From Stereocaulon alpinum (Eukaryota; Ascomycota; Lecanoromycetes; Lecanorales; Stereocaulaceae), in NCBI GenBank assembly GCA_018257865.1, contig JAEUBA010000066.1, positions 62,001 to 126,000 of the forward strand: 64,000 nucleotides of DNA. Reading direction: 5' to 3'. A program made the translations under genes and the position numbers. Within the stretch, counting starts at the first letter, position 1. Each line of letters opens with the position of its first letter. This document shows, piece by piece, positions 35,374 through 46,275 of the stretch. The notes under the pieces are model-generated. The model made no database searches. It saw nothing but the letters and a program-made list of their open reading frames with translations, and was not told the DNA's origin.

Positions 35374-35928
35374 TCAAAAGCTCACGTGTCGGCATGCCTT
35401 AGAACGCGGCTGTTCCTGCGTAAAACTGCCCCTAAGCAATGCCCGCCAGTCAAATTCAATATCCAAATCATCCCGAATTGCTGCCGGAGAATGAGCCCCG
35501 TGCGGGTCATATCTGAACATGTGCGCAGACTGATACGGCATCTTCCTCTCCCCGTTGGGCCCACCTAGAGGTTCCAGGAGCCCACGATGGTACTCGTTTT
35601 TCACTCGAGCAATCCCCAAATCCTTATTCTCAGCCAAGCCAACAAACCATATCTGACGGCGGTTTACGACATGATAGAAACAGTAGTCGATACCGTCGTA
35701 GCAGGAGATGATATCGACGTACATCAGCATATTAGGCAAATGCGCTGAGATGAAGAGTGTTTCGATCTCGTGTTTGAATTGCTTGGAGACTAGACGGCAT
35801 TGCGTCCAGAGATGGATGGCGTTTTTTTCGTCGAAGCAATTGAGGAGAGGGGAGTGGAAGGTTAGGAGGATTAAACGCCATAGCTCGGGAGGTAGGGATA
35901 GGGTGCCTGTCGTTGCGTTTGAAGACTA
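35374..35928 (-). pseudogene. F-box-like fungal protein gene lacking a visible start (broken, or 5' exon unseen)
   Basis: An open frame on the minus strand from about 35928 to 35374 encodes roughly 185 residues. It begins with an F-box-like segment (TLSLPPELWRLILLTF, then WTQCRLVSKQFKHEIETLF). It continues as a family I recall from ascomycetes (YVDIISCYDGIDYCFY near the middle; IEFDWRALLRGSFTQEQ near the end). The frame has no ATG before the F-box segment and is closed by TAG just upstream. That TAG could be the end of an intron acceptor (CCCCTAG), but I found no first exon that joins in frame. It is either a decayed gene or a real gene whose first exon I missed. The family's function is unknown; F-box proteins generally bind Skp1 in SCF ubiquitin ligases. 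Confidence 0.5.
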
Positions 35929-36670
35929 GGGGATTGTTGAGATGGGTGGGAATGCTTGGGATTGCGCGTACGAAAGCTCGCTATCGAACAAGGCAGACGT
36001 CACTGCCTAAAGGTGCTAGTTCTTCCCATGGCCGATCAATCAATGCAAGATCTGAGCCCTTAAGCTGATTTCAATTCTTTAGGATATCAGTGATCTGATT
36101 GGACACTGATTGGTCATTGATTTGGGGGTGAACAATCTATTGCTATTGACGTTGTTGTTGCTAGAATTGCATGCAGAGATTTTATTAGTTGCGCATGGAG
36201 GTCTTGGCAAGCCCTAGCCCTAGTAGACTAGTAGTAAGCGAGCCTAGTAATGCAGGCCTCATCCACCATAGTTTTCACCACTTATTCTAACGCAATTGCT
36301 GTTTGCTCCTTACAATTCAGGTACCAGGTACCTAAAGTTCCTTGCCTTACCGCAGTGTTTCATCCAATCAGCATCAAGTCACAAAAGTGAGGCGTTAGCG
36401 TCTTGATGGCGCGCTCTAAGCCCCGCACTGCCATCTTCTAGGCAACACAATGGCCCTCAAGACAGGCTCTCAAGACATTTGATCAGTACCGACATCATTC
36501 CAGGTTCACTTTTCAATCCTCATTGATCATATAGCGAACGCCCAACAAACGGCCAACCCAATTGAAAGACCGTGGCAGCTTGTTTTCCTCGAGGAGCGCT
36601 TCGTGAAAGTATCCCAGTCGAAGCCTACGGAATACATCAAAACTATACCTCACCCCCGACTAAGGAACTC
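35929..36670. other. Intergenic region upstream of the HET gene
   Basis: No supportable gene. It contains a short GGTACC-AGGTACC repeat near 36318-36330. The frame is open upstream of the HET start to 36572, but without an earlier ATG. Confidence 0.45.
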
Positions 36671-38473
36671 ATGCTTAGGAAAAAGGTCGATGCTATGTCT
36701 CAAACAAGTGCACGTGCTAACCTGCCACCCCGACCTCCTCAGTCTTCAGCCCAAAGCTATCAGTATCAGCCTATAAAGCGAGATGGTAAAATTCGGCTCC
36801 TACATCTGAATCCTGGTTCTCATGAGGATGCGTTGTCCTGTTTCCTTCGAATCGTATCTATGTCTGAAGCTCCACCTTATGAGGCCATCTCGTACACCTG
36901 GGGAGATCCGGTATTCTCAGCCTTGATTCGATGTTCGCGAAAGGGCAGCCTTGCTATCACAGAGAACCTTAGTGCCGCTCTTCATCAGTTCAGATATCCT
37001 GATCGCAAACGTGTACTTTGGGTTGACGCTATCTGTATCAACCAGCAAGATGTGAATGAACGCAATAGACAGATTCGACTGATGCGTTCTATATATGAAG
37101 GGGCCGAACAAGTACTCGTTTGGCTTGGTGAAGATACTGGAGACGCAACTTTAGCCTTCGAGGCAGTTCGAGAGCTGCATTCCTATATCTTACAGGGAGG
37201 CTTATTAGGTGTTACTGAGCTCGACAATATCATTGATGACCGGCAAGCCAATGCATTGGAATCACTTCTACAGCGACCGTGGTTCACGCGTATTTGGGTT
37301 GTTCAAGAAATAACATCTGCTCGCCAGGCAACCATAGTGTGTGGAAATAGATCAATGGATTGGCTCCTTTTTTTGAAATGTATGGGTGTCTTATCCAAGT
37401 CAAATGACAGTTTTATGTTTCGATGTTCCCGATTAGCTGCTGTTTTTGTTCAGCTAGGCAATATCTACGTCCAACGGGATAATTTGGGGAAGTATACTCT
37501 AGAAGAATTAGTCGGTTTTCATCGTACGTGCAAGGCTTCAGACCCTCGAGACAAGATCTTCGCTCTTGTAGGGCTTGCAGCAGATGAAGAGAATACCGCA
37601 TGCATACCCGACTACTCGAAGGACGTCCTTGAGGTCTATCGAGACCTGGCATCTTTTTATATAGTTGAGAAACGATGTGCGAACGTACTGACCAATTGTC
37701 AGCTCTCCGACAGAGTCAAATCTCTTCTGCTTCCGTCATGGGTCCCGGATTGGTCATGTGACACATATATCAATGCTTCGCCATATACAACCCCGCAAGC
37801 TTACCGAGCATCAGCCGACTGCCCATTTAGCGGAACTGTGGGGAAGGATCCAAACGTCCTCTTGCTTGACGGCGTTCTCCTCAACAAGACAAAGGTCCTT
37901 GGCCGCCCTTGTGGTCTGCTTGGTCGAGAGAGGTCTGGTTCGAGAGAACATCTCAAGGCAGCTCATGAAGTTCACGAAGAGTATCTTGATATGCTCAGGC
38001 AGTCACATAGATATGGGAGCGATTATTGGAATGCTTTTATCCGAGCATTAGTTGCCGATATAGACCACCTTAACGAAAGAATTGAAGGGCGAGAGCTTGG
38101 CCATTTATATGTCAATTACAGAAGATATGTGTCGAGATATGCTTGGGCAAGCCAGAAAGAAGCCGCGACTGGAGAGTCGGTTGAGACTCCCGCCGAGCGC
38201 TCTCAAGAGGTTATAGATTTCACTCTGGCATTTGCTCATGCTGCTTCTGGCCGAACATTTTGTCTCTTTGACGATGGTCGTGCAGGGTGGGTACCAGACA
38301 CAGCAAAAATAGGAGATCGAGTCGCGATATTCACAGGGGCAGAAGTTCCGATCCTGCTGCGTCCACAAGGCGACGCATATCTTGTCGTCGGCGAAACTTA
38401 CGTTCACGAAATGATGGATGGGCAGGCATTTGAGGACCCTGATGTCAAGATTGAGACTATAAAGCTAGTCTGA
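36671..38473 (+). CDS. Heterokaryon incompatibility (HET) domain protein
   Basis: Single-exon frame of 600 residues from ATG 36671 (an alternative in-frame ATG lies at 36695). The HET domain core is near residues 70-230: YEAISYTWGDP, ITENLSAALHQFRY, RVLWVDAICINQQD, ERNRQIRLMRSIYEGAEQVL, VWLGED and RPWFTRIWVVQEI. These are the diagnostic motifs of fungal HET proteins, which trigger cell death when genetically different hyphae fuse. The central ASDPRDKIFALVGLA segment and the following disordered and helical parts are also typical. No repeat or NLR domain is attached, so it is a simple HET protein whose specificity partner is unknown. The frame is intact with no stop. Confidence 0.92.
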   Translation: MLRKKVDAMSQTSARANLPPRPPQSSAQSYQYQPIKRDGKIRLLHLNPGSHEDALSCFLRIVSMSEAPPYEAISYTWGDPVFSALIRCSRKGSLAITENLSAALHQFRYPDRKRVLWVDAICINQQDVNERNRQIRLMRSIYEGAEQVLVWLGEDTGDATLAFEAVRELHSYILQGGLLGVTELDNIIDDRQANALESLLQRPWFTRIWVVQEITSARQATIVCGNRSMDWLLFLKCMGVLSKSNDSFMFRCSRLAAVFVQLGNIYVQRDNLGKYTLEELVGFHRTCKASDPRDKIFALVGLAADEENTACIPDYSKDVLEVYRDLASFYIVEKRCANVLTNCQLSDRVKSLLLPSWVPDWSCDTYINASPYTTPQAYRASADCPFSGTVGKDPNVLLLDGVLLNKTKVLGRPCGLLGRERSGSREHLKAAHEVHEEYLDMLRQSHRYGSDYWNAFIRALVADIDHLNERIEGRELGHLYVNYRRYVSRYAWASQKEAATGESVETPAERSQEVIDFTLAFAHAASGRTFCLFDDGRAGWVPDTAKIGDRVAIFTGAEVPILLRPQGDAYLVVGETYVHEMMDGQAFEDPDVKIETIKLV

Positions 38474-38569
38474 CCTTGGGTACTCGTATCGAAGATCCGA
38501 GCGACATCGTCATCGTTCAGCTCACTAGACCCCTGCTGGAAGAATGGCCGCCGTTCTTCAGATGTGTGA

Positions 38570-39500
38570 ATAGCGTTGCTGTGCGGGCGATTTGCTAGAT
38601 GTGAGGCATGGCTTAAGAGATCACGTATAGATCTAGCGCATGGGAGAGGTAGTCGGGATCCGTGGCTGGGTAGACAGTGGGGTCGGAGAAAGTGATGTGT
38701 ACGCTACCGCGCCAAAATGGATGCTCGAGTACGGCGACATAGAGAAGTAGTTGCCTGGGCAGGTGGTTGGACCGGGCGTGAAGAGTGCGCTGACGTTGCT
38801 GACGAATGCGGGGGCGAGAGCGCCAGAGAGAATGACATCTTGAGTGACTGCTTCGCCGGGGTCGAGAAGATCTGGGCGAATGAGTGCGTATTGCTTTGAC
38901 TTGCTGGAAGCAATGATCGAGAAATTCCAGTCGTCAAGATTGCAACATTTGCGAGGGACCGCCGAATGGGAACTTGGAGTTGTGAGCATGGACGGTTCTT
39001 GTCTTCTACTTACTGGTTTTATCTATTTTAAGAGCATCTATACTCTGACTGATTGAAATATACGCATCTAAAGTCCCTGAAGCAAGCGGTCTCATATCAG
39101 TATTCGTATAGTCAGCGACCGCTTCCCCAAGATTGGCCTCAATGCGCAGAGACCCACGCATGACTTCGCCCTTAGCAGCTTTGACGCCGAGAGGCACGTA
39201 GACATGGTCTTTCAGGTTCTCTTCCACGCTCGGGTCATCATACAGTACCCTGAAACCTTCCGACCCAGCAAAATTTGCGTCTACAATCCTGGAAAGCTCA
39301 AGTAAGTGCGGCGACTGGGATGCTCCAGCCCAGAGAATGACTTCCTTACAGCAAGGACCGTACAAACAAGACCGTCAATGGTGAAACTGACACCAATAGC
39401 AACCAGCAGCTCCTTATCCCCGACAGAAACAATCTTCACGGAGAATGCACCAGTCAATACAATTAATTTCCGTCTTCCAGCATCAGCTTTTCAATAAGCC
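38570..39500 (-). pseudogene. GMC oxidoreductase remnant (aryl-alcohol/choline dehydrogenase-like)
   Basis: Pieces of a GMC flavoprotein lie in order on the minus strand but in different frames. About 39365-39006 encodes KEVILWAGASQSPHLLELS, then PSVEENLKDHVYVPLG. About 38989-38745 encodes SKSKQYALIRPDLLDPGEA and CPGNYFS. Then, in a shifted frame, comes EHPFWRGSVHITFSDPTVYP, then DPDYLSHALDL, and a stop soon after. A frameshift is clear near 38740-38755. The FAD-binding N-terminus and the C-terminal catalytic His region (usually HGTCAM-like) are missing. Upstream of 39365 the expected sequence is interrupted by several stops. Part of the frame change could be an unspliced intron (a GTAAGT lies near 39010), but both ends are truncated, so this is a dead copy. 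Confidence 0.72.
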
Positions 39501-40370
39501 TTCCCAGCTTCGATAGAAACCGACCTTGAAGTTGAGACTCCAGCCATAATTTGCAAGAAGGTAGTCTCCGATATAGATACATTCATGGGAATTTTCTCGC
39601 TTACCTGTCCTCGAAGGGGATCACGAAGTCACATGATACTCAACGATATATGCATGGGAAGCAGTCGGCTTCTTCGCGACAAGAAGTAGCATTCCTCTAA
39701 ACCGTTAGTATTTGGAGGAGGGGGTCAAGGGTGAATTGTAGCCTAGGTCAGTTTGGGGAGCAAGGTAGGAGAGTCTTGGTGGAAGTTGGCTTGGGGTCAG
39801 CTTATGCGTTCGGCTTGTTACGGAGAAGCAGCTGTTTTGCATCAATGGTCCGTCTTGTTGAGGCTCTGCGATTCCATAGGGGCATCCCGCACTTCTCTGT
39901 AAGCTTGCTGAAAAGCTAGACTTCCACATATCGCAGGACACTGCTTTCACAGATATGTGTATTCCGGTGGTGAGCTTGGAGGTTAGGTTTTGACCAGTGT
40001 TGAGGCAGTAAATTCTCGCCAGAAACATAGAATTTCCAATTGTACATATCCTATCCTCGATAGGACTTGAATAGCGTTTACTGAGACAGACTTCGGTAGA
40101 CACTTCTGAACAATACACTTCTGACAGAAAAGTAGGATTCATTTGGAGTATTGCAGATGAGTACCTGGGAATCCCTGTACCTGTTGACTTGTGAAGACTC
40201 GTTATACTTTGGCGACATCAGACGATCAAGTCCTCTCAACTAAACGCAAAAACATCACCTGATTGTCTCCCTAATATCAATCAGGGATTGGTATTGGGAA
40301 TCCACACTTAACGAATCATCGACTCACAAATTTCTGACCCATAGCAGGTTTTCCCCACAATAGTTTGTGT
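39501..40370. other. Intergenic region
   Basis: A 145-codon minus-strand frame (39705-40142) has no resemblance to the missing GMC N-terminus or to any family I know. I treat the region as non-coding. Confidence 0.4.
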
Positions 40371-41219
40371 TCACTTCTTACAAGTAGCGATCCACGCCAC
40401 CATAGGAACCCCCCTCTTCCCATCTTTCTCAACAAACAAACTCGTCCCCTTCCCCCTCAAAAGCTGCTCCACCGCCTCCGGTAAATGCGCTTTCTCCTCC
40501 TCACTCCACTGCCCCCCCACAACCCCCTTCAAATTCTCACTAACCCCAAAAACCATCTCCCCCTCATCCTTCCCCCCAATCATACTCTCAAACCTCTCCA
40601 CCTGCACATCCCTAAAGCCCGCCTTCTCCAGCACCCCCACAATCGTCTCCCTCTCCATCCACCTCTCCAAAACTGGCAAACTCTCAATCCACACCTTCGG
40701 CCTAATAAACTTCTGACACTCATACAACAACGGCACAAGCCCCGGCTCCTTCCAACACGTAACAACCGCCCTCCCCCCACCCTTCAACGTCCTCCAAATC
40801 TCCCTCGCCCCCCTCTCCGGATCCGGAAAGAAGAAAATCCCAAAATTAGTAACACTAACATCAAAAACCCCCTCCCCAAACCCCAACTCCTGCCCATCCA
40901 TAACACCAACCTCAACCCTCCCCTTCAACCCCTTAGCCTCGATAGCCGCTTTCGCAATCTCAATCATACCCGCTGAACCATCTACAGCATGGATCTTGGC
41001 GTTCGGATACACTTTCAATATCTCGTCCGTCACGGCCGCAGTGCCGCAGGCATTGTCTAGGACTACGGGCGCGGCGTCAGAGGGAAGGGAGAGTTGGGCG
41101 ACGATGTGGGCTGCTACGGAGCGGGTTGCGCCGCCGGCGCGGCGGTCGTAGGTGTGGGCTTGGTTGTTGAAGGAGGCGGTTAGGCGGTCGGCGTCGTTTG
41201 TGGAGTTGGAGTCGGGCAT
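40371..41219 (-). CDS. Class I SAM-dependent methyltransferase (UbiE/COQ5-like fold)
   Basis: Single-exon minus-strand gene of 282 residues. Motif I is VVLDNACGTAAVTDEIL (SAM binding). The acidic residue of motif II is in AKIHAVDGSAGMIEIAK. A following strand is RVEVGVMDGQEL, and FDVSVTNFGIFFFPD plus AREIWRTLKGGGRAVVTCW form the post-motif region. The C-terminal part contains a cap-like region typical of fungal small-molecule methyltransferases. It has no signal peptide or organelle presequence. The substrate is unknown: a secondary-metabolite or detoxification role is as likely as a ubiquinone-type role, and the gene is not inside a recognisable biosynthetic cluster. The 3' half is extremely C-rich on the plus strand, reflecting G-biased coding. 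Confidence 0.88.
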   Translation of the reverse strand: MPDSNSTNDADRLTASFNNQAHTYDRRAGGATRSVAAHIVAQLSLPSDAAPVVLDNACGTAAVTDEILKVYPNAKIHAVDGSAGMIEIAKAAIEAKGLKGRVEVGVMDGQELGFGEGVFDVSVTNFGIFFFPDPERGAREIWRTLKGGGRAVVTCWKEPGLVPLLYECQKFIRPKVWIESLPVLERWMERETIVGVLEKAGFRDVQVERFESMIGGKDEGEMVFGVSENLKGVVGGQWSEEEKAHLPEAVEQLLRGKGTSLFVEKDGKRGVPMVAWIATCKK

Positions 41220-41760
41220 TGCGTGCTTGGTTTAGGGGAGAGAGAGTACTGAGATGGGGAACTTATGATGGGGCTGAGGGGGGCAAAGGAGGGTCATGGT
41301 TATGGCGGGGTCGTGATCTCGTGTGTGGGTCTAGAGTTTGCAGCTGGAGTATGGCCAAGGAGCGGACGACGCCACGAGCGCTGGGGGTTCGCTTCGGCTT
41401 GCCCGTTTTGATCGCAGCGGGAATTGATGGATGACCGGTCTGAATGAGAGTATTAGCTTGAATGTCTAGTGTATCGACGTGTTGATGTTGCGTGTATGGA
41501 GAGTGAAGTATTGGAAGTTGTTGAAAGGCGGCAATTGCAACATATGATATGCAAGGGCTATGGTTGTCACTGGGTTATTCAATGATAACCATATGATATT
41601 CATAATCAATAACATATAGTTTGAACAGCATCAGTAGCTGCGCTGAAAATATTCTTGTTGATTGGTTCCAAATTCTGAGATTTATGCGTCTATCCAATTG
41701 CGTGCCAGGTACACAACGAAATCTGATCATACACACAGGCCTTCATAATTCGTAGTTAGC
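41220..41760. other. Intergenic region
   Basis: Nothing is recognisable. It holds the promoter of the minus-strand methyltransferase gene and the 3' end of the minus-strand nitronate monooxygenase gene. Confidence 0.45.
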
Positions 41761-43008
41761 TTACAGCTTGCTCTTACCACCAACGATCAATCCATTTCCT
41801 TTTGATAGCCACTCTACTGCATCTCCAACCATCTCGTCCACGATTACCTTGGCAGACTTTTTCTCGTTAACGACGGCAGCGGCTTTGCCCATCAGGAACG
41901 GACGCGCCTGATCCATCATTTCGTCCGAAATATCTTCATTAGTATCCATTTCATGCTCGACTGGAACCTTGCCCTGGGATGTAAGCTCTTTAATCTCCGC
42001 TTGGCGGTTCTCTTCCCAGTCTTTGATATAAGGGTTCATACGGACGCGCAGAGGTCGGCCCTGTGGAACGTGTTAGAGAAAGGAAACGTCCAAGATGAGC
42101 TAGTAAACTTACGGTAAAAATAATGGTGCGGACGTTGTCGTCAAAGCCGGCAGTCCGGACAGCTTCTTGATGTGCTTGAGGCGCACCAGCCTCCTCAGAA
42201 AGCACAAACCTTGTACCAATCCACACAGCACTTGCGCCCAGCATGAGTGCCGCTGCCAATGATTGTCCGTTGAACAAGCCTCCAGCAGCCACGACCTGCA
42301 CCTGATCACCCGTCATCGGACTCTTTTTTCCTTTGACCATTTCCGCCACCGTTGGGATCAGGACAGTTGTAGGAACATCACCAGTATGGCCACCCCCCTC
42401 GCCGCCCTGAGCACAGATCATATCGACGCCCACTTCGAGGCATTTGGCTACGTGCTTGGGATGCCCGATCATATTCATGTAGAGTATGCCTGCTTTGTGT
42501 AGTCGCTGGACCACATGGGCAGGAGGGACGCCGACAGCGGAGACGAAGAGTTTGGCGCCGGAGTCAATGATGATGGTAACAAGGTCGTCGAGCTTGCCTT
42601 TTGTATAATCGTAGCTTCAGGATGACAGAGTCAGTATGCGTAAAGAAGTTGATGATAGGATGGCAAGAGGGCTATATCTTACTTTGTCTTGCGAGCGCTA
42701 CCGCCAACCTGTGGAATTAGAAGATCAACACCGAATGGTGCGTTCTTGTCTTTCAGATAGCTCTTGAGTTCGGCAATCTGCTCTCGGAGCATGTCTGGTG
42801 TGTATCCGACGCCTCCAATGACGCCGATACCACCAGCATTTGTGACGGCAGCTGCAAGCTTCGGACCGGCGGCTACGTTCATACCTGCGAGCATGACTGG
42901 GTGATTGATCTTGAGGAGGTCAGTGACCGTTGTGCGGAGTTGCTCTGAAACATTGTCAGTACATATCATTCAGACAAAGCGCGGTTGATACGTACGTGGA
43001 GACGCCAT
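41761..43008 (-). CDS. Nitronate monooxygenase (2-nitropropane dioxygenase family)
   Basis: Four exons on the minus strand (43008-42996, 42944-42683, 42614-42113, 42060-41761) give 358 residues. It is an FMN-dependent TIM-barrel enzyme that oxidises alkyl nitronates such as propionate 3-nitronate, a respiratory poison. Exon 1 is only 13 bases (MASP plus one base). The motifs are classical: HPVMLAGMNVAAGPKLAAAV, GGIGVIGGVGYTPD, FGVDLLIPQVGG, CAQGGEGGGHTGD (with the catalytic His), QVVAAGGLFNGQSLAAAL and MLGASAVWIGTRFVLSEEA. The C-terminal helical extension ends in KSKL, a possible peroxisomal PTS1 variant. It is divergent from the folate gene across 666 bases. All splice junctions keep frame. 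Confidence 0.93.
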
Positions 43009-43674
43009 GGCTAGGGACTTGATGGATATAGGATGTGAGGGTCGTTCTGTCTTTAGGATTTCCTATGCGAATTCTAAGGAGAGGAGGAGATGTGAGGTAT
43101 TATGTCAGAAGAAGAGGCGTGATAAGTAGAGTCAGCGGCAGGCATTCGTAAACAGTGATTAATATTGGAAGGTGGGGAGTGCCGAGGTCCAAGATGTAGC
43201 CCCTGCACATGAATAACACTAAACACGGGACTTTATCCCTAAAGAGGCAATACGGAATATCGGTTACATTTTAGTACATAGCATACTAGTAGTCGTACTC
43301 AATACGTATTGTAACGATACGAAAGCATATGAAAAGGATTATGCGAAGGAGGTACACGTCCGTTCGTTACGTCCCCCACGGAGTGTACTATATCCTCGGC
43401 AACTATTACTTGGCTCTCTGCAACGCATACTGTAAGCGACTGAAATGCAAGCTCAGGAGCTAGCGACTTCTAGCCGTTAAAGCCCCCCCTCGGTATTGAG
43501 TATGTAAAGATTGCGAAAGCGCTACAGTGCTAAGAGATGCAGGGCTGGGCTGATCTGTAAGGAATACCTTAGCGCGTTAGTAGTGCCGGAAGCATCGGGC
43601 GCCTGTGTACGGAGTAGCTCCTTCCAATCAATATTTATTTTCGAATTCACGTCAGTGCATCTGCAGTCTGTGTA
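43009..43674. other. Divergent intergenic region
   Basis: Promoters for the nitronate monooxygenase (minus) and the folate enzyme (plus) must lie here. No open frame of note is present. A/T-rich palindromic fragments such as ACTAGTAGT and AATACGTATT occur near 43288-43312 without an obvious role. Confidence 0.45.
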
Positions 43675-45457
43675 ATGCATTCTCGTAGACGCCTTCTTCA
43701 GTCTAGCCTGGCACTTTTTTCGCCTAGGTTGTCGAATATCTCTGTACTTTCACCAAGGGTTGTCTCCGCTGCCTATGCATCTACAAAGTCTCCTAGTACA
43801 CCGGTGATTCCTCATCCCTGGGACACGGAATCTTGGCTGATAATTCCTTCAACGAGACAAGATGGCTCCTGGGGCAAGGAGACTTCTTCATCAACTGGTG
43901 TCAGGAGATTTTCCCGTGTTCAATTGGAACAGTCCCAGCGTAGCATGTCAGATCCAGAAGCTAGACAAGGACAGCGGCGGGCATATATTGCTCTGGGAAG
44001 TAATATTGGTGATCGCATTGCAACGATAGAATCTGCCTGTCACGTAATGCACGATCGAGGTTTGAAAGTAACGAGAACCAGCGCACTCTATGAGACTAAA
44101 GCGATGTATATGGAAGATCAACAAAACTTCATCAACGGCGCTTGTGAGGTATGTCATTAGGTCAAGTCTGAATAGATATTTGTGTCTATTAGCTAATGTA
44201 GAGGTCTGATAGATCGAGACGTCGCTACATCCTCTCGAATTGCTCGATCAACTCAAAGCGATCGAAAAAGATCTAGGCAGAGTGAAGACTATCGAGAATG
44301 GGCCTCGTACTATTGACTTGGACATCTTATTGTATGACAACGAAATATATGAGGACGAACGCCTCTCTATACCTCATAAGCGAATGCTTGAACGCGAATT
44401 CGTCCTTAGACCACTCTGCGAGTAAGGTCATCTTCAAGCTCGGCCTCGGCGATTAGCTAACCATGACTCGAGTCTCGTACCCTATAGTATGTTACCAATG
44501 CCCAGTTCAATCACTAATTTCCAACATTTGCTTGACACTCTCCCTCCTTCGACTGAGGTGCTCTCACCTTTGACACCATTAACTCCGCAAATCGATCCCA
44601 TCAGTAGCCAGAACCCTGGTCGACCGACCCATTTGATGGCTATCCTAAATCTAACCCCAGACTCTTTCTCTGATGGGGGCCTTCACCCGACTGCCAATCC
44701 TGTATCGATTATTCCAATCTTGCAATCATATCTCAATCAAACCAATCCGATAAGCATCCTCGACGTAGGTGGCCAATCCACCCGTCCGCATGCCCCACAA
44801 ATCTCGGCAGAAGAAGAGCTTTCCCGCATCCTCCCTACCATCAAACTGATCCGCTCAGATCCGTCATTCGAAAAGCTAGCGATTTCAGTTGACACCTATC
44901 GCGCTTCCGTCGCTGCAGCAGCAACAGAAGTTGGTGCGGACATTATCAACGACGTTTCTGCTGGACGAATGGACACAGAAATGCTTTCCACAATTGCAAG
45001 ACTTGGGTGTACATGTATCTTGATGCATATGCGCGGTACACCTGAGACCATGAACAAGTTCACTGACTACCCCAACGGTATCATCAACGGCGTCGGCAAC
45101 GAGCTTCTTGCACGCGTACGCGAGGCTGAAGCAGCTGGCGTCAGACGGTGGCGCATCATCCTTGACCCGGGCATCGGATTTGCCAAGACACAGACGCAGA
45201 ACTTGGAACTGCTCCGGGGTTTTTCGAGACTACGGGATTTTGAAGGTCTAAGAGGAATCCCTTGGGTTGTTGGGGCCAGCAGAAAGGGTTTCATTGGCAA
45301 AATTACAGGTGTAGATAAGGCAAGCGAGAGAAGGTGGGGCACGGCTGCTGCAATCACAGCGGCGGTACAAGGAGGTGCGGATGTGGTTAGGGTGCATGAT
45401 GTGGGTGAAATGGGGCAGGTCATCAAGATGGCCGATGCCATTTGGCGGGTTCGCTAA
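43675..45457 (+). CDS. fol1: Bifunctional folate synthesis enzyme: HPPK-dihydropteroate synthase
   Basis: Three exons (43675-44148, 44213-44421, 44488-45457) give 550 residues. HPPK (6-hydroxymethyl-dihydropterin pyrophosphokinase) spans about residues 95-230: RAYIALGSNIGDRIATIE, RTSALYETKAMYMEDQQNFI, then RTIDLDILLYDNE and IPHKRMLEREFVLRPL. Dihydropteroate synthase spans about 260-545: MAILNLTPDSFSDGG, ILDVGGQSTRP, EVGADIINDVSAG, ILDPGIGFAKT, VVGASRKGFIG and RVHDV. The Arg/Ser-rich N-terminus (MHSRRRLLQSSLALFSPRLS) looks like a mitochondrial presequence. Yeast Fol1 is trifunctional with an N-terminal dihydroneopterin aldolase. Here I see none, and the first 90 residues are too short for it, so the aldolase should be encoded elsewhere. 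DHPS is the sulfonamide target. Confidence 0.94.
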
Positions 45458-46275
45458 ATGAATAACGCCAGCAAAGGTAGCGACCGTGGGCACACGAACA
45501 GGAGACTTACATTATTACGGGAAACATCGACGCTGGCGTCATGACCGGAGGCCTGGCCTCCACGCCTCAAGCAGGTGCCGCCCGACATGCGCGTCAGGAT
45601 CGAATTGTTTCTGTGAAACTATTCGATAGAATCTGGAACGGAATTACCCTACCCGTGTGTCGCTGAGCAATGCTAATAAGGCCCTCTACCCGTTGCTGAG
45701 AAGCTGGTATCACGTAGCGAGCTCGCTGTGTCCGAGCAAGGCCATCAGTCAGTCGTCTTCGTCCATCAGGTCCTGAAACCAAGACATGATGCTTCGACTC
45801 CCAACAACCGATATCTCCGCTATAACGGTAGGACGTCGTGTGTTGCGGAACTTCTGTACCGTCCGTAAAAAACACTACCTGAATATCGTTAGCAAGTTAT
45901 GTAACATCAGAAGCGATGAGTTGCTTTCGAGCTCCTGTAAGTGGTTGGGGTGGCACGGAGTCAGTCGAAGGTACACTTCATGTACACTGATCAAGGTGGA
46001 TTCTGATCTCTCACTTCGGGTAATGGGCAAGCTTGCGTCGGCATCCTTGAGGCTCAGCTACATTATCAGAAGCACGCGCATCCAGCTACTTAACTACACT
46101 AAGCAGCTTGAAGCCGATATTTCCCAAGTTTACTCTACCACCAGCGCCATTGCTGAAACCACCACCCACAAATCCAAACACCTGCCATCTTCAAGATCCT
46201 CTCCCGAATGAATAGCGACTACCAGGCTGTTTCACTAAACTACCCTGTCAGCTACTCCGAAAGGTTTTATATTAT
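45458..46275. other. Intergenic region
   Basis: Overlapping frames on both strands (45594-45875 minus, 45786-46211 plus) have no recognisable domain. No gene is called. Confidence 0.4.

Noticed and set aside
39705..40142. 145-codon minus-strand frame upstream of the GMC remnant
   Set aside because: Checked as a possible GMC N-terminus. It has no FAD-binding glycine motif and no similarity to the family.
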